Assembly: GCA_030152585.1 (NCBI GenBank)
Contig: JASLJC010000051.1
Span: forward strand, 1 to 24,803
DNA length: 24,803 nt
Direction: 5' to 3'
Source of the DNA: Savagea sp.
Lineage (GTDB): Bacteria; Bacillota; Bacilli; Bacillales_A; Planococcaceae
Position 1 is the stretch's first letter. Each line of letters starts with the position of its first letter. Both the position numbers and the translations under genes were made by a program. Shown one piece after another: positions 1 to 7,774 of this stretch. A model generated the notes under the pieces. It did not search any database. It saw only the letters and a list, made by a program, of their open reading frames with translations, and was not told where the DNA came from.

Positions 1-1
1 T

Positions 2-49
2 TTGAATAGCTTTGTTTATGGCTATACAAATGGTTTTGTAGGAGGATGA
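2..49 (+). CDS. possible C-terminal tail of a gene entering from the left edge
   Basis: One plus-strand frame stays open from the window edge to a TGA at 47-49 and reads as a plausible protein end (LNSFVYGYTNGFVGG). If real, this gene converges on the capA-like gene. The fragment is too short to identify, and random sequence could stay open over 15 codons. The TGA overlaps an ATG that opens a 12-codon frame ending at 84. That ATG directly touches GGAGG, which is too close for normal initiation, so it is not called as a gene. Confidence 0.22.
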   Translation: MNSFVYGYTNGFVGG

Positions 50-116
50 AACAACAAAACGAAAGTGATCAAAGATTTTATTAAGTCATAAGTATAAAAA
101 TATAGGGTCTCATTTA

Positions 117-136
117 GGGTGACGTATTCGTCACCC
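117..136. repeat. perfect inverted repeat, possible weak terminator for the CapA gene
   Basis: GGGTGACG and CGTCACCC form an 8 bp perfect stem around a TATT loop, 43 bases beyond the stop of the minus-strand CapA gene. Neither side has an immediate T-run, so intrinsic termination would be weak. It could instead be an operator-like palindrome or an mRNA 3' end protector. It is the only strong hairpin between the CapA gene and the left edge. Confidence 0.4.
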
Positions 137-179
137 CAACACTTGAAAAAGAACCATTTTTTTATGCTTCTTTATCGAT

Positions 180-1331
180 TTACCATGAAGGCACACCGAG
201 CAGTTGTTCAACCCACTCTGGCGTATAGCCCATATGCTGACCGACTTGCTCTAACGGTACGATACGAAAAGCAGGATAATACGGTCCGGCTGTCGCATCT
301 TTTAACACAGCAGTCGGGAAAAAGTGAGAAGCGTCGATCGATATCGAAACGTCTCCTCCTACTTCTTTTTTCGTAATTGTCACACGTGCAATCCCACCAA
401 TGTTCGTACCTGGCCAAGGCATCCCTGAATAAAAGTTTCCGATAGAATAAAAGACGGGCTTCCCTTCAATCGATTCGTATGGCTGTAAGACGTGAGGATG
501 GTGGCCAAAGATCATATCCGCCCCCTCTTCAAAAAAGCGAGTCGCTAAACGACGTTGTTCTTCTGTTTCTTCATTTTTATATTCATCTCCCCAATGTAAC
601 GCAAGGACGACGACTTCTGCTCCTTCTTCTTTCGCCTGATGAATATCGTTTACAATTCGTTCTTCTTCGATGACATTTACTAAATACGTTTTCCCATCCG
701 GATGACCTTTTCCGTAGACATTCGTACCGTACGTGTACGCTAATACGCCGATTTGAACACCTTGTACATCGACAATACGAATAGTAGCTTGGTCTTCTTC
801 TGACACGTAAGCACCTGTATACGGCATGTCGTACTCTTTCAAATGTTCAATTGACTTTTGAACTTGTGCTTCCCCTTTATCTAACGTGTGATTGTTCGCA
901 ATCGTAATAAAATCGACGCCATTATTTTTCAAATCGCGAATGATTGATGGAGGACTATTAAACACAGGATATGTACTTAATCCTAACTCTGCTCCCCCTG
1001 GCATCGATTCTTGGTTCGCAAGTAAAAAGTCGATTCCTTCCATTTGCTCTTTTACGCCTTGGAATGCGAAGTTAAATTCAGGATAATGATACATCGGTTT
1101 ATGTAATAAAATATCGCCTACCATTCCGATTGTAATTTGTGTTTCAATCGGTTCTTCTACAACAGGTGGCTGTTGAGGAGTTTGCGCATCAACAGGGCGT
1201 TCGATCGGTTGAGATTGTTTTGCTAATTCACTCGTTTTCCATTGTTGATAAATTAAAACTAAAACAACGGAAAATAAAATGGCTACGAGCGCGGTCACTG
1301 CTATTAATCCATTTCGGTTTAATCTTTTCAT
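180..1331 (-). CDS. membrane-anchored CapA-family (PGA_cap) protein
   Basis: This 383-residue protein has a short basic N-terminus, one hydrophobic segment at about 8-28, then a Gln/Pro-rich linker (about 38-62) leading to an extracytoplasmic domain. The domain carries the CapA/PGA_cap metallophosphatase-like motifs: GDILLHKPM (72-80), NNHTLDKG (146-153), LHWGDE (245-250), GHHPH (276-280) and SIGNF (296-300). CapA of Bacillus anthracis belongs to the poly-gamma-glutamate capsule machinery, but single CapA-like genes without capB and capC are widespread and their roles are mostly unknown. No capB, capC or capE is visible here, so capsule synthesis should not be assumed. The ATG follows AAAGGAG with normal spacing. 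The gene has its own promoter after the leuD terminator, so it is not part of the leu operon. The family call is firm; the substrate is unknown. Confidence 0.85.
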   Translation of the reverse strand: MKRLNRNGLIAVTALVAILFSVVLVLIYQQWKTSELAKQSQPIERPVDAQTPQQPPVVEEPIETQITIGMVGDILLHKPMYHYPEFNFAFQGVKEQMEGIDFLLANQESMPGGAELGLSTYPVFNSPPSIIRDLKNNGVDFITIANNHTLDKGEAQVQKSIEHLKEYDMPYTGAYVSEEDQATIRIVDVQGVQIGVLAYTYGTNVYGKGHPDGKTYLVNVIEEERIVNDIHQAKEEGAEVVVLALHWGDEYKNEETEEQRRLATRFFEEGADMIFGHHPHVLQPYESIEGKPVFYSIGNFYSGMPWPGTNIGGIARVTITKKEVGGDVSISIDASHFFPTAVLKDATAGPYYPAFRIVPLEQVGQHMGYTPEWVEQLLGVPSW

Positions 1332-1357
1332 TAAATGCTCCTTTCCTTCATTGTTTC

Positions 1358-1385
1358 ATTATACAAAATTTACTTGTAATACCAA
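1358..1385 (-). promoter_or_regulatory. sigma-A promoter of the CapA-family gene
   Basis: On the minus strand, TTGGTA (1380-1385), a 16-base spacer and a perfect TATAAT (1358-1363) lie about 27 bases before the start codon. The promoter sits downstream of the leuD terminator, which supports independent transcription. Confidence 0.6.
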
Positions 1386-1425
1386 ATGCTTTTAAACGTT
1401 TTAAGTGCATTCTTCAAACATTAAC

Positions 1426-1469
1426 TAAAAAACACCACGTAACCGTTATAAAATCGGTTACATGGTGTT
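1426..1469 (-). terminator. rho-independent terminator of the ilv-leu operon
   Basis: A 15-base arm (1455-1469) pairs with 1431-1445 with one mismatch around a 9-base loop. A run of T on the minus strand follows. It begins 8 bases after the leuD stop codon. Confidence 0.9.
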
Positions 1470-1477
1470 CAACTATT

Positions 1478-2074
1478 TTACGATGAGCGCGTCTTTCTTT
1501 TCTTTTCATACGCTGCAATCGCTTCTTCATATTGAAACGTTAATGAAATTTCATCCCAACCGTTTAACAACATTTTTTTGTTGTATGGATCAATATCAAA
1601 CGAATATTCATCGCCTTCTTCTGTCATAACGGTCTGCTTTTCTAAGTCGACGTGGATGCCATATGGTGACGTTTGACCTTTTTGAAGGAGTTGTTCGACA
1701 ACATCTGTCGGCAATTCGATCGGTAAAATACCATTTTTGTAACAGTTGTTATGGAAAATATCTGCAAAACTCGGTGCGATAATAACATCGAATCCGTAGT
1801 CTTGTAATGCCCACGGTGCGTGTTCTCGTGAAGAGCCACAACCGAAGTTATCGTGTGCGACTAAAATGCGCGAGCCTTGAAATCGTTCATCGTTTAAGAC
1901 AAAATCATTTTTAGGTTGCCCTTTTTCATCAAAACGCCAATGATAAAACAAATATTGACCGAACCCTGTTCGTTCAATCCGCTTTAAAAATTCTTTCGAA
2001 ATGATTTGGTCGGTATCGACGTTTTTATAGTTTAATGGCGTCACTGTACTTTTCACTTTTTGAATCGGTTTCAT
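1478..2074 (-). CDS. leuD: 3-isopropylmalate dehydratase, small subunit
   Basis: LeuD pairs with LeuC to isomerise 2-isopropylmalate to 3-isopropylmalate in cytoplasmic leucine synthesis. The 198-residue protein begins MKPIQKVKSTVTPL and carries family signatures VDTDQIISKEFLKR near the N-terminus and GCGSSREHAPWAL, the substrate-loop region of the aconitase swivel domain. I chose the ATG at 2074 because it follows GAGGGG at good spacing and gives the usual LeuD length. The frame stays open upstream to 2263, but that extension lies inside leuC and is rich in Arg. The gene lies 28 bases after leuC and is the last gene of the operon, just before a strong terminator. Confidence 0.96.
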   Translation of the reverse strand: MKPIQKVKSTVTPLNYKNVDTDQIISKEFLKRIERTGFGQYLFYHWRFDEKGQPKNDFVLNDERFQGSRILVAHDNFGCGSSREHAPWALQDYGFDVIIAPSFADIFHNNCYKNGILPIELPTDVVEQLLQKGQTSPYGIHVDLEKQTVMTEEGDEYSFDIDPYNKKMLLNGWDEISLTFQYEEAIAAYEKKRKTRSS

Positions 2075-2102
2075 GCGCTTCCCCTCTTTCAAAACGTTTA
2101 TT

Positions 2103-3512
2103 TTATTGAATTTCTTCCCGTACATCGACGAAATGTCCATAAATCGCCGCTGCGGCAGCCATCGGTGGACTGACAAGGTGCGTTCGTGCTCCTGCTCCTT
2201 GACGACCTTCAAAGTTTCGGTTCGACGTCGACGCACAACGTTCGCCTGACGGTACGACGTCATCGTTCATCGCTAAACACATACTACATCCTGACTCTCG
2301 CCATTCAAATCCTGCATCGATAAATTGTTGCGCGAGCCCTTCTTCTTCTGCTTGACGTTTTACCATTTGAGATCCCGGTACGACGATTGCTGTCACGTTC
2401 GGGTGTACTTTTCGTCCTCGAATAACTGCTGCTGCTGCACGTAAATCCGATAAACGCGCATTCGTACAGGAGCCGATGAAAACGTGTTGAACGTCGATAT
2501 CTGTTAAGCGTTGTCCTTCTTCTAACCCCATATATTGCAACGCTTTCGTTAATGCTTCTCGGTCTGAACTTTCCGGATAGTCTGTCGTACGTGGAACCGT
2601 CGTATTGACACCAGACCCCATCGATGGATTCGTCCCCCACGTTACGACCGGTTCAATTTCATCGGCATGAATGACGAGTCGTTTATCATAAGTTGCGCCT
2701 TCATCTGTACGAAGGGCTAACCAACGAGCTGCTTCTTTTTCAAATGCTTCTCCCGTCGGGACATATTTTCGACCACGTAAATAGTCGATCGTCGTTTCAT
2801 CAGGGCTAATTAATCCTGCTTTTGCTCCTGCTTCAATCGACATGTTACAAACCGTCATCCGTTCTTCCATCGTCAATTGACGAATCGCTTCCCCTGTAAA
2901 TTCAGCGATATGTCCCGTTCCGACATCAATACCAAATTTCGCAATAATTGCTAAAATAATATCTTTTGCCGTCACGCCAAATCCGAGTGTTCCTTCGACA
3001 TGAATTTCCATCGTTTTTGGACGTGCTTGCCATAAAGTTTGTGTAGATAAAACGTGTTCAACTTCACTCGTTCCGATACCGAATGCAATGGCACCGAATG
3101 CCCCGTGCGTCGACGTATGGCTATCTCCACAAACGATTGTTTTTCCCGGTTGTGTTAATCCGAGTTCTGGTCCGATAATATGAACAATTCCTTGTTCCGG
3201 ATGTCCCATATCGGCAAGGGGAATGTTAAACTCTTTACAGTTTTGTTGGAGTGTCGTCATTTGTTTTAAAGCGATCGGATCTGTAATATGTTCAACATTT
3301 TTCGTCGGTACGTTATGGTCCATCGTCGCAAAGCAAAGATCGGGTCGACGAACTTGTCGTCCTGCTAAACGAAGCCCTTCAAACGCTTGTGGCGATGTAA
3401 CTTCGTGTAATAAATGTAAGTCAATATAAAGAAGATCTGGCTTCCCTTCTTCTTCATACACGACATGTTCATCCCATATTTTTTCAATAATCGTTTTTGG
3501 TTGTTCCTTCAT
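2103..3512 (-). CDS. leuC: 3-isopropylmalate dehydratase, large subunit
   Basis: LeuC is the [4Fe-4S] catalytic subunit of isopropylmalate isomerase and works with LeuD. The 469-residue protein starts MKEQPKTIIEKIWDEH and shows aconitase-family signatures: DHNVPT, the GDSHTSTHGAFGA block, and the cluster-ligand cysteines in FIGSCTNAR and CSMCLAMN. I chose the ATG at 3512 because AAGGGTGG sits about 7 bases upstream and the product then matches known LeuC N-termini. An in-frame ATG at 3539 would add nine residues (MEKKKGWIS), with a more distant AAGGGG. That AAGGGG is part of the leuB-leuC hairpin, so the upstream start is possible but less likely. Confidence 0.96.
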   Translation of the reverse strand: MKEQPKTIIEKIWDEHVVYEEEGKPDLLYIDLHLLHEVTSPQAFEGLRLAGRQVRRPDLCFATMDHNVPTKNVEHITDPIALKQMTTLQQNCKEFNIPLADMGHPEQGIVHIIGPELGLTQPGKTIVCGDSHTSTHGAFGAIAFGIGTSEVEHVLSTQTLWQARPKTMEIHVEGTLGFGVTAKDIILAIIAKFGIDVGTGHIAEFTGEAIRQLTMEERMTVCNMSIEAGAKAGLISPDETTIDYLRGRKYVPTGEAFEKEAARWLALRTDEGATYDKRLVIHADEIEPVVTWGTNPSMGSGVNTTVPRTTDYPESSDREALTKALQYMGLEEGQRLTDIDVQHVFIGSCTNARLSDLRAAAAVIRGRKVHPNVTAIVVPGSQMVKRQAEEEGLAQQFIDAGFEWRESGCSMCLAMNDDVVPSGERCASTSNRNFEGRQGAGARTHLVSPPMAAAAAIYGHFVDVREEIQ

Positions 3513-3546
3513 CGAAATCCACCCTTTCTTCTTTTCCATTTCAAAG

Positions 3547-3593
3547 AAAAACCCCTTCTTACAATACGAACGATGTCGGACGATAAGAAGAGG
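3547..3593 (-). terminator. terminator-like hairpin between leuB and leuC
   Basis: On the minus strand, CCTCTTCTTA (3584-3593) can pair fully with TAAGAAGGGG (3552-3561), counting one G-U pair, and TTTTT follows at once. The loop is 22 bases, larger than in typical terminators. It starts 8 bases after the leuB stop and ends before leuC. It could attenuate leuCD or protect the 3' end of a processed upstream transcript. The structure is visible in the sequence; its activity is inferred. Confidence 0.5.
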
Positions 3594-3600
3594 TGTACAT

Positions 3601-4659
3601 TTATGCCTTTAACTGTTCGATGACGCGATCTGTCCATTCTGAAGTCGTCAACGGATGGTCGTCCGTTACATCACTTGTAAAGTACCCCGCATCATACGTT
3701 GCAAATACTGCTCGCTCGATTGCTTCGGCTTCTTCTAGTAAATCGAACGAATATGTCATCATCATTGCTACCGATAAAATGGTAGCAGCTGGATTCGCTT
3801 GATTTTGTCCTGCTATCGTCGGAGCAGAACCGTGTACTGGTTCATATAAACCGAAGCCGTCAGAACGAATACTTGCAGATGGTAATAAACCGATTGAACC
3901 GGTTAAAACCGATGCTTCGTCACTTAAAATATCGCCAAACATATTTTCAGTTACGATAACATCAAAAAATTGTGGTTCTGTAATTAATTTCATCGCAGCT
4001 GAATCGACGAGTTGGTGATGAACCGTTACGTCGGGATAGTTTACTTTTTTCTCTTCTACAATTTGACGCCATAATTTACTCGACTCGAGAACGTTCGCTT
4101 TATCGACACTCGTTAAATGTTTACGTCGTTTCTGTGCGATTTGAAACGCTTGATCGACAATTCGTTCGATTTCTTCACGGCTATACGTTAATGTATCTAC
4201 CGCTCCTTTTTCGTCATATGCGCTCGGTGTGCCGAAATATAAGCCACCTGTTAACTCACGTACAATCATCATGTCGACACGTTCTGCAATTTCACGTTTT
4301 AACGGTGAAGCATCTAATAAACGTGGGACTGCAACGACAGGACGAAGATTGGCGAATAGGTCGAATTGTTTTCGAATCGCGAGGAGTCCTTTTTCAGGCC
4401 GTTGATCTGACGGATTGTCATCCCATTTCGGTCCTCCGACGGCTCCAAGTAAAATCGCATCGCTCGTTTCACATAATGCAATCGTTTCATCCGGTAAAGG
4501 TGCTTCGTTCGCATCAATTGCAGCACCACCGATTAATCCTTTTTCCATCTGAAACGTATGCCCAAACTTTTCCCCTACTGCTTCGATCACACGCATCGCA
4601 GCGTCTGTTACTTCGACGCCGATGCCATCGCCTTGTAATACGGCAATTTTTTTCTCCAT
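3601..4659 (-). CDS. leuB: 3-isopropylmalate dehydrogenase
   Basis: LeuB oxidatively decarboxylates 3-isopropylmalate with NAD+ in leucine synthesis. The 352-residue protein opens with the family signature VLQGDGIGVEV. It has the substrate-loop region LLAIRKQFDLFANLRPV, the VRELTGGLYFG signature, the metal-binding run MFGDILSDEASVL, and the nucleotide-binding region EPVHGSAP. The ATG follows AAAGGGGAG. The gap to leuA is only 14 bases, so the two genes are co-transcribed and probably translated together. A related enzyme encoded at 19809-20882 differs at the substrate loop and is not a second LeuB. Confidence 0.97.
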   Translation of the reverse strand: MEKKIAVLQGDGIGVEVTDAAMRVIEAVGEKFGHTFQMEKGLIGGAAIDANEAPLPDETIALCETSDAILLGAVGGPKWDDNPSDQRPEKGLLAIRKQFDLFANLRPVVAVPRLLDASPLKREIAERVDMMIVRELTGGLYFGTPSAYDEKGAVDTLTYSREEIERIVDQAFQIAQKRRKHLTSVDKANVLESSKLWRQIVEEKKVNYPDVTVHHQLVDSAAMKLITEPQFFDVIVTENMFGDILSDEASVLTGSIGLLPSASIRSDGFGLYEPVHGSAPTIAGQNQANPAATILSVAMMMTYSFDLLEEAEAIERAVFATYDAGYFTSDVTDDHPLTTSEWTDRVIEQLKA

Positions 4660-4673
4660 GTCGTTCTCCCCTT

Positions 4674-6212
4674 TTATGCTTCTACTGTTTCGCTACGTAA
4701 TTGACGTGCGACGTATCGACGGTTTACAGCGTTAATGTATGCTTTCGCTGTCGCTTGTAAGACGTCTTGAGATACGTTACGTCCTGTAAATCGTTCCCCT
4801 TCGTAACTTAATTTGATTACCGATTCCCCTAATGCGTCGCGCCCTTTTCCGACTGACGTAACACGGTAATCTAAAATGTGTACTTCTCCATCGACGAGTT
4901 GTTCTAACGCATTAAACAATGCTTCAACAGAACCTGACCCGTTGGATGTGACCGTTTTTTCTTCTCCGGAAGGAAGAGTTGCTACGACTTTTGCAAACGG
5001 TTCATTTTTTTCATACGTCACTTCCGCACGTTGTAACGTATACATTTGAACGTCGTCGCTCTTTAATTTTTGTCCCGTAAATAAGACGAATAAATCATCT
5101 TCTGTAATTTCTTTTTTACGATCCGCTAACGTTTTGAAATCTTGGAACGAATCGTTTAATTGTTTTTCGGTTAATGTAAACCCCATCTGTTCAGCACGAT
5201 CTTTAAAAGCGTGACGCCCTGAATGTTTACCGAGAGCTAGTGGCTCTGCTTTTGCACCGATTAATGCAGGCGTAATAATTTCATACGTTTCTGGATTTTT
5301 TAACATGCCATCTTGATGAATGCCTGATTCATGCGCAAATGCGTTTTTTCCAACGACTGCTTTGTTCGGCTGAATACCGACACCTGTTAATTGGCTGACG
5401 AGTTGACTCGTTCGTTTCGTCTCATTTAATTGAATGCCGGTTTCGATTTCGTATATATCTTTTCGGATATGAAAGGCTACTGCAATTTCTTCTATTGCTG
5501 CATTTCCTGCACGCTCTCCAATACCATTAATCGTCCCTTCGACTTGCTCTGCCCCATTTTCGACTGCTGCGATTGAGTTTGCTACAGCCATTCCTAAATC
5601 GTTATGGCAATGAGTCGATAATTTAATACGGTCTGCCCCTTTTGCTCGTTCTTTAATATGTTTAAACATATGACCGTATTCTTCAGGTGTAGCATACCCG
5701 ACAGTGTCAGGTAAGTTAACCGTCGTCGCTCCTGCTTCTACGACTGCTTCTACGATTTTCGTTAAAAATGTTAAATCAGAACGTGAGGCATCTTCAGCTG
5801 AAAATTGTACGAGTGGGAAAAAACGTTTCGCATATTTTACAGCTTCTACCGCATTGTGTAATACTTCTTCTGGAGATTTTTGAAGTTTGTACTTCATATG
5901 GATCGGTGATGTTGCAATGAAAACGTGAATATGTGGATTTTCACCATATTTCAACGCTTCCCACGCCGCATCGATATCTCGTTGAACGGAACGTGCTAAT
6001 CCCGTCACAGTTGAATTTTTTACCGTTTGTGCAATCTTTTTCACTGCTTCAAAATCACCAGGTGAGGCAGCGGGGAACCCTGCCTCCATCACTGTGACGC
6101 CGAACTTTTCTAGTTGACGTGCAATCTCTAACTTTTCTTGCGTATTTAAGTTAATACCTGCTGATTGTTCCCCATCTCGTAACGTCGTATCAAATATGTC
6201 GATTTTCTTCAT
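4674..6212 (-). CDS. leuA: 2-isopropylmalate synthase
   Basis: LeuA commits 2-ketoisovalerate to leucine by condensing it with acetyl-CoA. The 512-residue length fits the bacterial family. The N-terminal TIM barrel carries FDTTLRDGEQSAG (residues 7-19) and the metal-binding HCHND motif in LSTHCHNDLGMA. GIHQDGMLK follows in the middle region. The C-terminal part, after about residue 390, looks like the leucine-binding regulatory domain, so feedback inhibition is expected. The start follows AAAGAGGGG. It lies 23 bases after ilvC with no promoter or terminator visible in the gap. Confidence 0.97.
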   Translation of the reverse strand: MKKIDIFDTTLRDGEQSAGINLNTQEKLEIARQLEKFGVTVMEAGFPAASPGDFEAVKKIAQTVKNSTVTGLARSVQRDIDAAWEALKYGENPHIHVFIATSPIHMKYKLQKSPEEVLHNAVEAVKYAKRFFPLVQFSAEDASRSDLTFLTKIVEAVVEAGATTVNLPDTVGYATPEEYGHMFKHIKERAKGADRIKLSTHCHNDLGMAVANSIAAVENGAEQVEGTINGIGERAGNAAIEEIAVAFHIRKDIYEIETGIQLNETKRTSQLVSQLTGVGIQPNKAVVGKNAFAHESGIHQDGMLKNPETYEIITPALIGAKAEPLALGKHSGRHAFKDRAEQMGFTLTEKQLNDSFQDFKTLADRKKEITEDDLFVLFTGQKLKSDDVQMYTLQRAEVTYEKNEPFAKVVATLPSGEEKTVTSNGSGSVEALFNALEQLVDGEVHILDYRVTSVGKGRDALGESVIKLSYEGERFTGRNVSQDVLQATAKAYINAVNRRYVARQLRSETVEA

Positions 6213-6235
6213 TCGACGCCCCTCTTTCTTTATAT

Positions 6236-7231
6236 TTATTTTTTCTCGTTAATAAATGGCATCATCGCACGTAATTTACGTCCAACGACTTCAATTTTAT
6301 GTGATGTATCCGCTTGTTTCATTTCGTTAAATTTCGGACGGTTCGTTTCGTTTTCTTTGATCCATCCTTTAGCAAATGTACCATCTTGGATTTCTTTTAA
6401 TAATTGTTGCATCGCTTCTTTTGTCGCATCTGTTACGATACGCTCTCCTGCAACGTAATCGCCCCATTCTGCTGTATCTGAAACTGAGTAACGCATACCT
6501 TCAAGTCCACCTTCGTACATTAAATCAACGATTAATTTTAATTCGTGAAGTGTTTCAAAGTATGCAAGTTCTGGTTGATAACCTGCTTCTACGAGCGTTT
6601 CGAATCCTGCTTTGACAAGTGCTGACGTTCCACCGCAAAGTACAGCTTGTTCTCCGAAAAGGTCTGTCACCGTTTCTTCTTCAAATGTCGTTTCAAGTAC
6701 ACCACCACGTGCTGATCCGATACCTTTGGCATAAGCGAGTGCTAATTTTTCTGCATTTCCTGTTGCATCTTGATACACTGCGAACAGTGCAGGTACGCCT
6801 GCTCCTGCTTCATACGTACGGCGAACGAGATGTCCCGGTCCTTTCGGTGCTACGAGAAATACGTCAACGTTTTCTGGCGGTGTAATTTGCTCGAAATGGA
6901 TATTAAAGCCGTGTGCGAAAATAAGTGCGTCGCCTTCTTCTAACTGATCTTTAATTTCTTCTTCGTACACTTTTTTCTGAAGCTCATCTGGAAGTAAAAT
7001 CATGATCATGTTCGCTTTTTGTGCTGCTTCTTTTACAGACATTACATCTAATCCGTCTTCTTTCGCTTTGTCAAATGAGCCACCTGGACGAACACCTACT
7101 ACTACGTTGACACCTGATTCCTTTAAGTTTTGTGCGTGAGCGTGTCCTTGTGATCCGTATCCGATAATTGCAACTGTTTTTCCTTCTAATGCGTTTTGGT
7201 CGATATCTTGGTTGTAATACATTTTAGCCAT
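6236..7231 (-). CDS. ilvC: ketol-acid reductoisomerase, class I
   Basis: IlvC converts acetolactate or acetohydroxybutyrate to the dihydroxy acids with NADPH and Mg2+. The 331-residue length is that of class I enzymes. The N-terminal Rossmann domain has GYGSQGHAHAQNL, followed by VGVRPGGSF, whose Arg and Ser fit binding of the NADPH 2'-phosphate. The C-terminal domain has the Mg2+-ligand run TDLFGEQAVLCGG and the second acidic site in FETLHELKLIVDL. AGGGGG precedes the ATG. The gene sits between ilvN and leuA with gaps of 24 and 23 bases. Confidence 0.97.
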   Translation of the reverse strand: MAKMYYNQDIDQNALEGKTVAIIGYGSQGHAHAQNLKESGVNVVVGVRPGGSFDKAKEDGLDVMSVKEAAQKANMIMILLPDELQKKVYEEEIKDQLEEGDALIFAHGFNIHFEQITPPENVDVFLVAPKGPGHLVRRTYEAGAGVPALFAVYQDATGNAEKLALAYAKGIGSARGGVLETTFEEETVTDLFGEQAVLCGGTSALVKAGFETLVEAGYQPELAYFETLHELKLIVDLMYEGGLEGMRYSVSDTAEWGDYVAGERIVTDATKEAMQQLLKEIQDGTFAKGWIKENETNRPKFNEMKQADTSHKIEVVGRKLRAMMPFINEKK

Positions 7232-7255
7232 TGTAAATTCCCCCTAATAGTTTTT

Positions 7256-7774
7256 TTATTGTAAAAGTGACAACTTCGGCTCGTCGAGTGATTGTTGCAT
7301 CTCGCGAACGATTGCTGTCGCTCCGGTACGCGTTAATTCTTTAATGCCGTATGGACGAACAATTTCAATAAACGCTTCAATTTTTCCGGGTTCACCCGTC
7401 ACTTGATACGTCACTGTATTTTTACTAGAGTCTACGATTGAAGCTCGAAACGGCGCGATTAAACTGTTCATTTCGCCTCGTTTGTGCGGTGGTGAAATGA
7501 GTTTAATAAATGCGAGTTCACGCATGACGATCGAACGATCCGTGACGTCTTTTACAGTTAACACGTCAATTTGCTTTTGAAGCTGTTTGACGATTTGTTC
7601 CATTTGACGTTCATTTGGTACATTAACGATGAATGTCATTTTCGAAATACTTTCTTCATCTGTATGTCCTACGGTAATACTTTCGATATTAAACTGTCGT
7701 TTCATTAACAAACCGGTAACGCGATTTAGTACACCGCTGCGGTTCATTACTTTTACTGTTATTACTCGTTTCAT
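7256..7774 (-). CDS. ilvN: acetolactate synthase, small regulatory subunit
   Basis: This 172-residue protein has an N-terminal ACT domain (MKRVITVKVMNRSGVLNRVTG) and a C-terminal region typical of long IlvN/IlvH subunits. These bind valine and tune the catalytic IlvB subunit. Its start overlaps the ilvB stop by 4 bases, and its ribosome site GGGGTGA lies inside the end of ilvB, so translational coupling is likely. In Bacillus this gene is also called ilvH. Confidence 0.95.
   Translation of the reverse strand: MKRVITVKVMNRSGVLNRVTGLLMKRQFNIESITVGHTDEESISKMTFIVNVPNERQMEQIVKQLQKQIDVLTVKDVTDRSIVMRELAFIKLISPPHKRGEMNSLIAPFRASIVDSSKNTVTYQVTGEPGKIEAFIEIVRPYGIKELTRTGATAIVREMQQSLDEPKLSLLQ

Noticed and set aside
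46..84. 12-codon plus-strand frame after GGAGG
   Set aside because: The ATG directly abuts GGAGG, leaving no proper spacing, and the frame ends after 12 codons.
2075..2263. N-terminal extension of leuD to 2263
   Set aside because: The extension overlaps leuC, has no family similarity and lacks a better ribosome site than the ATG at 2074.
4134..4700. 188-codon plus-strand frame opposite leuB
   Set aside because: It lies wholly across a clearly conserved leuB frame and its translation is rich in His, Arg and Leu with no recognisable domain.
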